From NCBI GenBank assembly GCA_016715995.1, contig JADJXF010000008.1, positions 248,001 through 312,000 of the forward strand: a stretch of 64,000 bases of DNA. The letters are read 5' to 3'. A program made the position numbers and the translations under genes. The notes beneath the pieces were generated by a model. It was given only the letters and a program-made list of their open reading frames with translations, did not search any database and was not told the DNA's origin. The stretch comes from Flavobacteriales bacterium (GTDB lineage Bacteria > Bacteroidota > Bacteroidia > Flavobacteriales_F > PHOS-HE28). Of the stretch, positions 9,426 to 17,346 are shown in pieces. Position 1 is the stretch's first letter. Each line of letters begins with the position of its first letter.

Positions 9426-12028
9426 ACAACCCATCCTCCGCTGCCCCTGTGGGCACGCCGCTGGCCAGCGGCTGGTACGTGCTCAGCGCCACCGACCCGA
9501 CTGCGGGATGCGTATTCCAGGATTCGGTTTACGTGACTGTCGCGCCAGCCTTCAGCCTGAGCATGACCCCAAACACGACCCTTTGCTCCACCACGGGAAT
9601 GCAGCTGGAAGCCACGCCGAGTTCCGGATCGAACATCACCTACGCCTGGACACCGGACAACGGTACCCTTAGCAGCACGAGCATCGCCAACCCCATCGCC
9701 ACGCCCGCGCAGACCACCACATATGCCGTTACCGCCATCAGCGGCGATGGATGCACGGCAACCGGCCAGGTGACCCTGACGGTGGGGCAGCTGTTCGCGC
9801 TGACAGTGAGCGCCGCACAGACCACCTTGTGCCCGGGCCAGAGCACACAGCTCACCGCAACCATCAACGGCGGTAGCGGACTCACCTATGCTTGGATCGG
9901 TGCAGGCCTGAATGATGCGGCCATCGCCAATCCTGTTGCTTCGCCGGCGCAGACAACGACCTACACTTGCACGGTGACGCACACCGCCAGCGGCTGCCAA
10001 TTGAATGAGTCGATCACCATCACGGTGAACACCGGCTATACCATCGATGCCGGCAGCGATGTGATCCTCTGCTCCACGCTGGGTCATCAGCTCACTGTCA
10101 CGCACAACATTCCGAACGCCACCTACGTCTGGAGCCCCGCAACGAACCTGAATGCGGCGAACATCCAATCGCCCACGGTGCTCGCTGACGCCACGGCTAC
10201 CTACACGGTCACCGTGAGTGATGCGTCCGGTTGCTCGATGACCGACCAAGTGACCTTGACGCGCGTCTTCAACAATGTGCCAGCCAGCCAGAACGTAAGC
10301 GCTTGCTCGGATGCGCCACCAACGCTCACGGCCCCCGCCATCGGGACCAGCTACCTGTGGAGCACCGGGCAGTCCTCCGCCAGCATCGTGCCTACGCAAA
10401 GCGGTCCGCATACGGTGACCATCACGGACGCGAGTGGATGCGAGGCCTTCAGCACATTCAACGTGACGCTGCACGCACTTCCGGCGGTGGACCTCGGCCC
10501 CGATGCGAGCATCTGCGGCTCGACGCCACAAGTGTTGAGCGCCGGCAATCCCGGATCCACCTACCTCTGGAACACCTCGGCCCAGACCCAGAGCATAGGC
10601 GTGAGCGCAAGCGGAACGTACTCGGTCACGGTGACCAATGCGAACAACTGCTCCGCAAGCGATGCCGTAGCGGTGCAATTCAATCCGTTGCCGACCGATG
10701 CTTTGCAGGATGTGTCTGCCTGCATCACGGCAGCGCCGTCGCTCGATGCAGGTAATCCGGGCGGCACCTTCCTCTGGAGCACTGGGGCCACCACGCAGAG
10801 CATCACGCCAAGCGCGACCGGAACCTATTCGGTGACGATCACCACTCCGCAGAACTGCAGCGCCACCTTCGATGCCAATGTGATTCTCGCTCCCGCCATC
10901 ACGGTCGCACTCGCGAACGACACGAGCATCTGCCAGGGCCATACGCTGGTCCTCGATGGTGGCACACCGGGTTCGAACTACCTGTGGAGCACCGGCGCCA
11001 CGACCCAGACCATCAACGCGGGTTCAAGCGGCACCTACAGCGTAACCGTATCCAACGGGCTCTGCTCGGCCAGCGACGCGATGACAGTGACGGTTCTTCC
11101 CGGACCCGCGGATGCACTGGTGGACGCGACCGCTTGCGTGGATTCGCCGCCTAACCTTCATGCGGGCAATGCGGGATGCACCTACTTGTGGAATACTGGC
11201 GCGACAACGCAGAGCATCACCGCTGGTTCGAGCGGCACCTATACCGTCACGGTGACAAACAGCATCGGCTGCTCCGGCACTTTCGATGCGGTAGTGACAC
11301 TCGTGCAGCCTCCGGTCGTCGAGCTTGGCTCGGATACCGTCCTGTGCGAAGGCCAGGCCCTCGTGCTCGATGCGGGTAACGCAGGGAGCAGCTACCAATG
11401 GAGCACCGGCGAGGCCACCCGCACCATCACCGTGCGCACGCCCGGCAACTACAGCGTGAACGTGAACAATGGTCACTGCCAGCGGAGCGATGCCATCGCC
11501 GTGCACTTCAACCCATCGCCCGCGCGGATGGCTGTGCATGAGTTCCACACCTGCCTCGACGACGAGCCGCGCTACGTGGTCATCGACGCGGGGAATGCTG
11601 GTTCACGACACAACTGGAGCACCGGGGCCATCACGCAGGTCATCATGGCCAGCGCGTACGGATGGTACTACGTGCATGTCACCAACGTGTACGACTGCAC
11701 CGCGCAGGATTCCGCGCGCGTGATCGAGTACTGTCCCGCGACCATCTTCATCCCGAACACCTTCACCCCCAACGGCGACGGTGTGAACGACTTCTTCCTG
11801 CCCATAGGCAAGAGCATCGCCTCCATCCACATGGTGGTGCACAACCGCTGGGGCGAGCTGCTCTTCGAGACGGACGACATCGAGGTCGGCTGGGACGGCA
11901 CCTACCGCGGCGAAGTGGTGCAGAACGACATGTACGTGTGGCGCTTGGAATACAAGTTCTACACGGACAAGGAAGGGACCTTGGGCGTACAGCAGACCCA
12001 GATGGGGCACATCCAAGTGCTGCGCTAG
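9368..12028 (+). CDS. Giant T9SS surface protein, C-terminal fragment (Ig-like repeats + CHU_C sorting domain)
   Basis: Continuation, after a one-base frameshift, of the gene starting at 7014; coding sequence in this frame actually resumes at about 9341. It holds about eight Ig-like/PKD-type repeats of 70-90 residues, many with the pattern G-x-Y-L-W-S-T-G-A-x-T-Q-S-I and GTYSVTVT. It ends in a gliding-motility-associated (CHU_C, T9SS type B) domain: FIPNTFTPNGDGVNDFF, VVHNRWGELLFE, GWDGTYRGEVVQNDMYVWR. The product would be exported by T9SS and attached to or released from the cell surface. The stop overlaps the convergent omega-amidase gene by 4 bp. Confidence 0.88.
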   Translation: MAIYDNTFASYAWSQPSTLNNPSSAAPVGTPLASGWYVLSATDPTAGCVFQDSVYVTVAPAFSLSMTPNTTLCSTTGMQLEATPSSGSNITYAWTPDNGTLSSTSIANPIATPAQTTTYAVTAISGDGCTATGQVTLTVGQLFALTVSAAQTTLCPGQSTQLTATINGGSGLTYAWIGAGLNDAAIANPVASPAQTTTYTCTVTHTASGCQLNESITITVNTGYTIDAGSDVILCSTLGHQLTVTHNIPNATYVWSPATNLNAANIQSPTVLADATATYTVTVSDASGCSMTDQVTLTRVFNNVPASQNVSACSDAPPTLTAPAIGTSYLWSTGQSSASIVPTQSGPHTVTITDASGCEAFSTFNVTLHALPAVDLGPDASICGSTPQVLSAGNPGSTYLWNTSAQTQSIGVSASGTYSVTVTNANNCSASDAVAVQFNPLPTDALQDVSACITAAPSLDAGNPGGTFLWSTGATTQSITPSATGTYSVTITTPQNCSATFDANVILAPAITVALANDTSICQGHTLVLDGGTPGSNYLWSTGATTQTINAGSSGTYSVTVSNGLCSASDAMTVTVLPGPADALVDATACVDSPPNLHAGNAGCTYLWNTGATTQSITAGSSGTYTVTVTNSIGCSGTFDAVVTLVQPPVVELGSDTVLCEGQALVLDAGNAGSSYQWSTGEATRTITVRTPGNYSVNVNNGHCQRSDAIAVHFNPSPARMAVHEFHTCLDDEPRYVVIDAGNAGSRHNWSTGAITQVIMASAYGWYYVHVTNVYDCTAQDSARVIEYCPATIFIPNTFTPNGDGVNDFFLPIGKSIASIHMVVHNRWGELLFETDDIEVGWDGTYRGEVVQNDMYVWRLEYKFYTDKEGTLGVQQTQMGHIQVLR

Positions 12029-12804
12029 GTCCGCAGCTCGAAATCATCCGCCTCCTTCGCCACCGGGAACTTCTCGCGGAACTCCTCCAACGCATTCCAA
12101 TCCAGCGAAACGGTCGCCAGGCCTTCATGCGAGGGCTCAACGCTTGCAATCGCCTGTCCGCGCGGATCGATCACGACCGAATCACCGCTGTAGTGGATGC
12201 CCTTGCCATCCATGCCCACGCGGTTCACGCCGGTCACGTAGCATTGGTTCTCGATGGCGCGCGCGATGAGCAGCTGGCTCCAGGGATAGCGGCGCGCTTC
12301 AGGCCAGTTCGCCACGTAGAGGATGGCGTCGTAGTCGCCACGATTCCTCGAGAAAACCGGGAAGCGCAGGTCGAAGCACACCTGCAACAGGATCCTCCAC
12401 CCGCCCCATTCCATCACCACGCGATTCGCGCCGGGAGCAAAATGGTCCGTCTCGTTCGCGAAACGGAAGAGGTGGCGCTTGTCGTAAGTCGTAACCTGTC
12501 CCTCAGGTGTGACGAAGAGGCCTCGGTTGAAGCACTTGCCGCCTTCGGTGATGATGGCGCTGCCGTAGAGCGCTGCACCGGTCGCCTTGGCCTGCTCCTT
12601 CATCCATGACACTGTCGGACCGTCCATCGGCTCGGCCAGCTCGACGCTCCGCATGCTGAAGCCAGTGGTAAACATCTCCGGCAGCACGATGAGATCCGTG
12701 TTGCCCATCAGCGTAGCGATCTTCTCACCGAACATCGCACGATTCGCAGCGGCATCCTCCCAATGGAGCATGCTCTGCACAAGCGTTATCCTCAGATCCG
12801 ACAT
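12025..12804 (-). CDS. Omega-amidase / nitrilase-superfamily amidohydrolase (YafV type)
   Basis: 259 residues. The nitrilase-fold catalytic triad is visible: E43 in VLPEMFTTGFS, K109 in YDKRHLFRF and C143 in QVCFDLRFPVF. The pattern GFSM plus KRHLFRFANE fits the YafV/Nit2-like omega-amidases, which hydrolyse 2-oxoglutaramate or 2-oxosuccinamate. Its start overlaps the end of the upstream aminotransferase gene by 13 bp. This pairing is known from methionine-salvage/glutamine transaminase systems: the transaminase makes the omega-amide oxo-acid and the amidase makes the step irreversible. It is the last gene of a long minus-strand run beginning at sdhC. Confidence 0.9.
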   Translation of the reverse strand: MSDLRITLVQSMLHWEDAAANRAMFGEKIATLMGNTDLIVLPEMFTTGFSMRSVELAEPMDGPTVSWMKEQAKATGAALYGSAIITEGGKCFNRGLFVTPEGQVTTYDKRHLFRFANETDHFAPGANRVVMEWGGWRILLQVCFDLRFPVFSRNRGDYDAILYVANWPEARRYPWSQLLIARAIENQCYVTGVNRVGMDGKGIHYSGDSVVIDPRGQAIASVEPSHEGLATVSLDWNALEEFREKFPVAKEADDFELRT

Positions 12805-13940
12805 AGCTTTTCGATGGCTGCGTCCAAGGTAGCGTCCTGCTTGGCGAAGCAGAAGCGCAGCAGGCGTTGGTCGGCGGGTGGCTCCTTGTAGAAGGGCGAT
12901 AGCGGGATGGTGGCCACGCCGAATTCGCGTGTCACGCGCTGCGCGAAGGCCATGTCATCCTCCTGGCTGATGGCGCTGTAGTCCGCGGTTTGGAAATAGG
13001 AACCTTCGCACGGCAGCAGCTTGAAACGCGACCTCCCCATGCCGTTCGCGAAGCGGTCGCGCTTGGCCTGGTAGAAGGAAGGCACTGTTTCATAGTTCGC
13101 AGGGTCATTCATGTAGGTCGAAAGCGCATGTTGGATCGGCGTGTTCGCACTGAACACATTGAACTGATGCACCTTCCTGAACTCGGCCATCAGTGCCTTC
13201 GGCGCGAGCGCGTAGCCCATCTTCCAACCGGTGGTATGGAAGACCTTGCCGAAGCTGAAGATCACGAAGGCGCGTTCGCGTAGTTCCGGGTAGTTAATCG
13301 CCGAAGCATGCGGTTCGCCATCGAACACCAAGTGCTCATACACTTCATCGCTGAGCAGGATGATATCCGTACCGCGCAGCATGTCGGCGATGCGCTTCAT
13401 GTCCGCATCGCGCAGGATGGTGCCCGCCGGATTGTGCGGTGTATTGATCATCAGCATGCGCGTGCATGGCGTGATGGCTGCGCTCACCGCATCGGCATCG
13501 AATTTCATGTCTAGGCCCAAACGCACATGCACCGGCTTGCCACCGAAGAGCTCCACGGTGGGCGAATAGCAGTCGTACGCCGGATCCACGATGATTACTT
13601 CATCCCCCGGATGCACTACCGCGCCGATCGCCGTGAAGATGGCCTGCGTGCCACCGGCAGTCACCGTGACTTCCGTATCCGGATCATAGCTGAAGCCATA
13701 GAGCCGTTGCACTTTGGAGGCGATCGCCTCTCGCAACGACGGCAGGCCTGGCATAGGCGCGTATTGGTTGTGCCCGGCGCTCATAGCCGCGTGCACCAGC
13801 CAGCTCAGTTTCTCGTCGATCGGGAAATCCGGAAAACCCTGACTGAGGTTGATGGCGCCGCACTCGGCCGCCAGCTTGCTCATCACCGTGAAGATGGTGG
13901 TGCCGACGTGGGGCAACTTGCTCTTCACGCGAGTATACAT
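12792..13940 (-). CDS. Methionine/glutamine-type aminotransferase (PLP, YbdL-like)
   Basis: 382 residues, fold-type I class I/II aminotransferase. Visible motifs: substrate loop LSQGFPDFP (33-41), N170 in NTPHNPAG, D198/Y201 in LLSDEVYEHLVF, and the PLP Schiff-base lysine K232 in SFGKVFHTTGWK. The overall pattern is that of the YbdL/KAT (kynurenine-glutamine-methionine) aminotransferase group. YbdL prefers methionine, so the likely role is transamination of 4-methylthio-2-oxobutyrate with glutamine, feeding the neighbouring omega-amidase. Kynurenine activity is possible but not shown. The ATG is only 3 bp after the sdhB stop, so it is probably in the same operon. Confidence 0.9.
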   Translation of the reverse strand: MYTRVKSKLPHVGTTIFTVMSKLAAECGAINLSQGFPDFPIDEKLSWLVHAAMSAGHNQYAPMPGLPSLREAIASKVQRLYGFSYDPDTEVTVTAGGTQAIFTAIGAVVHPGDEVIIVDPAYDCYSPTVELFGGKPVHVRLGLDMKFDADAVSAAITPCTRMLMINTPHNPAGTILRDADMKRIADMLRGTDIILLSDEVYEHLVFDGEPHASAINYPELRERAFVIFSFGKVFHTTGWKMGYALAPKALMAEFRKVHQFNVFSANTPIQHALSTYMNDPANYETVPSFYQAKRDRFANGMGRSRFKLLPCEGSYFQTADYSAISQEDDMAFAQRVTREFGVATIPLSPFYKEPPADQRLLRFCFAKQDATLDAAIEKLCRI

Positions 13941-13943
13941 TGC

Positions 13944-14693
13944 TCACTCCTTCGTCACCGTCGCCGCCAGGTACTCCCGGTTCAAGCGCGCGATGTGCTC
14001 CAGGCTGATGTTCTTCGGGCACTCCACCTCACATGCACCGGTGTTGCTGCAGTTGCCGAAGCCCTCCTTGTCCATTTGTTCCACCATGGCGAGCGCACGG
14101 CGCTTACGCTCAGGTTTGCCCTGGGGCAACAGGGAGAGCTGGGAGACTTTCGCCGCAGTGAACAACATCGCCGAGCCGTTGGGGCATGTGGCCACACAGG
14201 CGCCGCAGCCAATGCAGGTCGCCGCATCGAACGCCTTGTCGGCATCATCCTTCGGGATGGGCACCGCGTTGCCATCCACGAGGTTGCCGCTGGTGTTCAC
14301 GCTCACGAAACCGCCAGCCGCTTGGATACGATCGAAGGCGCCACGGTTCGTTGCCAGATCCTTGATCACAGGAAAGGCAGCGCTGCGCCATGGCTCCACG
14401 TAAATCGTGTCACCGTCCTTGAACTTGCGCATGTGCAGCTGGCAGGTGGTGATGCCGCGGCCCGGGCCGTGCGCTTCGCCGTTGATGAATAGGCTGCATG
14501 CTCCACAGATGCCTTCGCGGCAGTCGTGGTCGAAGGCGATGGGATCCTTGCCGTCGCGCACGAGCTGATCATTCAGCACATCGAGCATCTCGAGAAAGCT
14601 CATGTCCTCGGATACATCGTTCACCGGGTAGGTCTCCATGCGGCCTTTGTCGCTCGGACCGTTCTGCCGCCAAATCTTCAGCTTGAGTTTCAT
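13944..14693 (-). CDS. sdhB: Succinate dehydrogenase / fumarate reductase iron-sulfur subunit
   Basis: 249 residues. All three Fe-S clusters can be assigned: [2Fe-2S] C58, C63, C66, C84; [4Fe-4S] C160, C163, C166; [3Fe-4S] C170, C215, C221 with C225 completing the other cluster set. It carries electrons from the SdhA flavin to quinone through SdhC. Residues such as CREGICGACSLFINGE are typical of the epsilon/b558-type enzymes found in Bacteroidota. The ATG lies inside the last unit of a degenerate 7-bp repeat array (14692-14726) that separates it from the four-helix-bundle gene upstream. Confidence 0.96.
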   Translation of the reverse strand: MKLKLKIWRQNGPSDKGRMETYPVNDVSEDMSFLEMLDVLNDQLVRDGKDPIAFDHDCREGICGACSLFINGEAHGPGRGITTCQLHMRKFKDGDTIYVEPWRSAAFPVIKDLATNRGAFDRIQAAGGFVSVNTSGNLVDGNAVPIPKDDADKAFDAATCIGCGACVATCPNGSAMLFTAAKVSQLSLLPQGKPERKRRALAMVEQMDKEGFGNCSNTGACEVECPKNISLEHIARLNREYLAATVTKE

Positions 14694-14726
14694 TGGCGAA
14701 TGGGAATTGGTGATTGGCGGATGGGC
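14692..14726. repeat. Degenerate 7-bp repeat array, left arm flanking the four-helix-bundle gene
   Basis: Five consecutive 7-mers on the plus strand: ATTGGCG, AATGGGA, ATTGGTG, ATTGGCG, GATGGGC. In the phase G-x-x-x-x-T-G the consensus is GTGAATG/GTGATTG. It ends exactly at the sdhB start codon. Bases 14696-14716 are an inverted copy of 15201-15221 (17 of 21 identical by eye), so the two arrays form an imperfect inverted repeat around the ORF at 14733-15203. Confidence 0.75.
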
Positions 14727-14732
14727 CTGAGT

Positions 14733-15203
14733 TCACTTGCCATGTTCCTTGCGCATCAATTCGTGACGTTCCTCGATCTTCGAAATCATCTTGTTCAGCA
14801 TCCGCGCGAGCGAGGTGAGGCGCGATGCGATGGGAGCAGGATCCAGTCCAAGTTCGGGATAGAGTCGAGGGGCCAGTTCCACCTGTGTCTCAAGTTCAAA
14901 GAGCGAACCGCGGGCGATGCGTAGGAAACTCAGCAACTGTCGGTCGCTGCTGGTACCACGCCCCCATCCTTCGGCGATGTTCGATGGAACGGAGACAGCC
15001 GCCCTGCACATCTGGCTCACTAGCCCGAAACGCTCATCGCCCGGCAACTTGGTCGTGAAGGCATAGACCTGTTCCGTGACTTCCATCGAGTGCTGCCAAA
15101 CAATTAAGTCACGGAAGCTGCGGACCGGACCATAGGGCGCGGCCGGATCTTCAACACAGATCCCGTTGAAGTCCTCCAAGCGTTTATCCATCTGTGCTTC
15201 CAT
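14733..15203 (-). CDS. Four-helix-bundle protein (S23/avd-like) nested between sdhA and sdhB
   Basis: 156 residues from 15203, or 152 from the second ATG at 15191, which I prefer because the first ATG lies inside the repeat arm. The family signature is clear: FRDLIVWQHSMEVTEQVY, LVSQMCRAAVSVPSNIAEGWGR, FLRIARGSLFELETQVELA. This is the TIGR02436 four-helix-bundle group related to the S23 intervening-sequence protein of 23S rRNA and to Avd of diversity-generating retroelements. No reverse transcriptase or variable repeat is nearby. The function of stand-alone members is unknown; the basic four-helix fold suggests nucleic-acid binding. Its place inside a respiratory operon, bracketed by inverted 7-mer arrays, is the oddity. 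Confidence 0.88.
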   Translation of the reverse strand: MEAQMDKRLEDFNGICVEDPAAPYGPVRSFRDLIVWQHSMEVTEQVYAFTTKLPGDERFGLVSQMCRAAVSVPSNIAEGWGRGTSSDRQLLSFLRIARGSLFELETQVELAPRLYPELGLDPAPIASRLTSLARMLNKMISKIEERHELMRKEHGK

Positions 15204-15228
15204 TCACCAACTCCCAGTCACCATTCAC
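15201..15228. repeat. Degenerate 7-bp repeat array, right arm flanking the four-helix-bundle gene
   Basis: Four consecutive 7-mers on the plus strand: CATTCAC, CAACTCC, CAGTCAC, CATTCAC. On the minus (coding) strand they read GTGAATG, GTGACTG, GGAGTTG, GTGAATG. The array ends at the first base of the sdhA stop codon. It is inverted relative to the left arm at 14692-14726; the best 21-nt pairing (15201-15221 with 14696-14716) has 17 Watson-Crick matches and two G.U possibilities. Confidence 0.75.
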
Positions 15229-17240
15229 TACTTGTAGCTGCGTTGCGTCAGTTTCACTTCGCTGAACTCCAGCGCCTCCTTGTGCAGGTTCGCCTTGCCA
15301 GCATCACCGGTCCACTCCCAAGCCGCCACGTACGCGTAGTTCGCGTCGTCACGCTTGGCCTCTCCTTGCTGCGCGCCACCGGTCTCCTGGAACTCCTCGC
15401 GGAAGTGGCCGCCGCAGCTCTCGTTGCGGTTCAAGGCATCGATGCACATCAATTCGCCCAACTCCAGGAAATCGGCCACGCGACCTGCCTTCTCCAGTTC
15501 CTGGTTGAACTCGTTCGCTTTGCCAGGAACGCGCACGTCGCGATAGAACTCCTCGCGGATCCGGCGGATCTCTTGGATCGCTTCCTTCAGCCCTTGCTCG
15601 TTCCGCGCCATGCCGCACTTATCCCACATCACCTTGCCTAGTCGACGGTGGAACTCATCCACCGGCTTGCTGCCCTTGTTGTTGAGGAAGTGGTTGATAC
15701 GATCTGTCTGCTCCTTCTCGGCGGCTTCGAACTCTGGCCGCTTGGTATCAATCGGGCCGCTGCGGATGTCATCGGCGAGGTAATCGCCCACGGTGTAGGG
15801 GATCACGAAGTAGCCATCGGCCAGGCCCTGCATCAGCGCGGAAGCACCAAGGCGGTTCGCTCCGTGATCGCTGAAGTTCGCTTCGCCCAAGCAGAACAAG
15901 CCAGGCACAGTGGTCTGCAGGTTGTAGTCCACCCAAAGGCCGCCCATGGTGTAGTGCACGGCCGGGTAGATCTTCATCGCGTGGTCATAGGGGTTCTCGC
16001 CGACGATGTTCTCGTACATGTCGAAGAGGTTGCCATACTTCTCGCTCACCACCGCACGCCCTAATTCGATGATGGTCTCCTTGCTCGGGTTCTCGATCTT
16101 CATCATGTTGGCCTGCTGTTTCCCGTAGCGCTCGATGGCCGCTGCGAAGTCGAGGTACACGGCCTCTCCGGTCTTGTTCACGCCGAAGCCCGCATCGCAA
16201 CGCTCTTTCGCGGCGCGACTGGCAACGTCACGTGGCACCAAGTTCCCGAAGGCCGGGTAGCGTCGCTCCAGGTAGTAGTCGCGATCGGCTTCTGGGATGT
16301 CGCTGCCTTTCTTCTTTCCGTCGCGGATCGCTTTCGCGTCCTCGATGTTCTTCGGCACCCAAATGCGGCCATCATTCCGCAGAGACTCGCTCATCAACGT
16401 GAGCTTGCTCTGGTGCGTGCCGCTCACAGGGATGCACGTCGGGTGGATCTGCGTATAGCAAGGATTGCCGAAGAAGGCCCCGCGCTTGTGCGCTTTCCAC
16501 GCGGCGGTGACGTTGCTGCCCATGGCGTTCGTGCTCAGGAAGAACACGTTGCCGTAGCCGCCGGTGCAGAGCAGCACCGCATGCGCGCCATGACGTTCGG
16601 TCTCGCCGCTGATGAGGTTGCGGGCGATGATGCCGCGCGCCTTGCCGTCCACGATCACCACGTCGAGCATCTCGTGGCGATCATACATCTGTACCGCGCC
16701 TTTCCCAACCTGACGCATTAGCGCGCTGTATGCACCGAGCAGAAGCTGTTGACCCGTTTGCCCACGCGCATAGAATGTGCGGCTCACCTGCACGCCACCG
16801 AAGGAGCGGTTGTCCAACAGTCCACCGTAGTCGCGGGCGAACGGCACGCCTTGCGCCACGCACTGGTCGATGATGTTCGCGCTCACCTCCGCCAAGCGGT
16901 ACACATTGGCTTCGCGGGCGCGGTAGTCACCGCCCTTCACGGTATCGTAGAAGAGCCGGTAGGTGCTGTCGCCGTCGTTCTGGTAATTCTTCGCGGCGTT
17001 GATGCCCCCTTGCGCGGCGATGCTGTGCGCGCGGCGTGCGCTGTCCTGAAAGCAGAAGGCCTTCACGTTGTAGCCCATCTCGGCCAGCGACGCGGCGGCT
17101 GCGCCACCGGCCAGGCCCGTGCCCACCACGATCACGTCGATGCGGCGCTTGTTGGCCGGCGCCACGATACGCATGTGTCCCTTGTGGTAGGTCCACTTCT
17201 TGTCGATGGGGCCGGGCGGGATCTTGCTGTCGAGTGCCAT
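15228..17240 (-). CDS. sdhA: Succinate dehydrogenase / fumarate reductase flavoprotein subunit
   Basis: 670 residues from the ATG at 17240 (MALDSKIPPGPIDKKW); an upstream in-frame start at 17294 would run through a repeat-rich spacer and is rejected. FAD-binding features: VVGTGLAGGAAAASLAEMGY at about 38-57, and HSIAAQGGINAAKNYQNDGDS, which includes the covalent-FAD histidine region. Active-site blocks include TYTQIHPT-like (CYTQIHPTCIP) and HYTMGGLWVDY. Oxidises succinate to fumarate at the cytoplasmic face of the membrane. It lies between sdhC (106-bp spacer) and the inserted four-helix-bundle gene. Confidence 0.95.
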   Translation of the reverse strand: MALDSKIPPGPIDKKWTYHKGHMRIVAPANKRRIDVIVVGTGLAGGAAAASLAEMGYNVKAFCFQDSARRAHSIAAQGGINAAKNYQNDGDSTYRLFYDTVKGGDYRAREANVYRLAEVSANIIDQCVAQGVPFARDYGGLLDNRSFGGVQVSRTFYARGQTGQQLLLGAYSALMRQVGKGAVQMYDRHEMLDVVIVDGKARGIIARNLISGETERHGAHAVLLCTGGYGNVFFLSTNAMGSNVTAAWKAHKRGAFFGNPCYTQIHPTCIPVSGTHQSKLTLMSESLRNDGRIWVPKNIEDAKAIRDGKKKGSDIPEADRDYYLERRYPAFGNLVPRDVASRAAKERCDAGFGVNKTGEAVYLDFAAAIERYGKQQANMMKIENPSKETIIELGRAVVSEKYGNLFDMYENIVGENPYDHAMKIYPAVHYTMGGLWVDYNLQTTVPGLFCLGEANFSDHGANRLGASALMQGLADGYFVIPYTVGDYLADDIRSGPIDTKRPEFEAAEKEQTDRINHFLNNKGSKPVDEFHRRLGKVMWDKCGMARNEQGLKEAIQEIRRIREEFYRDVRVPGKANEFNQELEKAGRVADFLELGELMCIDALNRNESCGGHFREEFQETGGAQQGEAKRDDANYAYVAAWEWTGDAGKANLHKEALEFSEVKLTQRSYK

Positions 17241-17251
17241 TTTCAGCTGAA

Positions 17252-17319
17252 GGTTGAGGGTTGAGGGTTGACCTGGGTTGGGGGTTGGAGGCAACCCTCA
17301 ACCGGCTCAACTCTCAACC
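17252..17319. repeat. 7-mer-rich inverted repeat in the sdhC-sdhA spacer
   Basis: GGTTGAGGGTTG at 17252-17263 is the exact reverse complement of CAACCCTCAACC at 17292-17303. Further GGGTTG and TCAACTCTCAACC copies lie between and after (to 17319). The 5' half is a run of 7-mers (GGTTGAG twice, then GGTTGAC). In the sdh mRNA this would form a hairpin 11 nt upstream of the sdhA start codon. Confidence 0.7.
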
Positions 17320-17346
17320 GGCGTAGGCTATGCGCGTGGGGCCAAC

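Noticed and set aside
9239..10942. 567-codon open frame on the minus strand opposite the Ig-like repeats; similar long antisense frames at 808-1632, 22366-23826, 24937-26781, 38180-39406, 39706-40977 and plus-strand 59124-60968
   Set aside because: Compositions are dominated by A/R/H/G/V as expected for the complement of GC-rich coding DNA; none shows family motifs, and each lies opposite a clearly recognised gene.
14733..15203. Diversity-generating retroelement (Avd component)
   Set aside because: No reverse transcriptase, template repeat or variable repeat was found in the flanking sequence; the protein is treated as a stand-alone four-helix-bundle family member.
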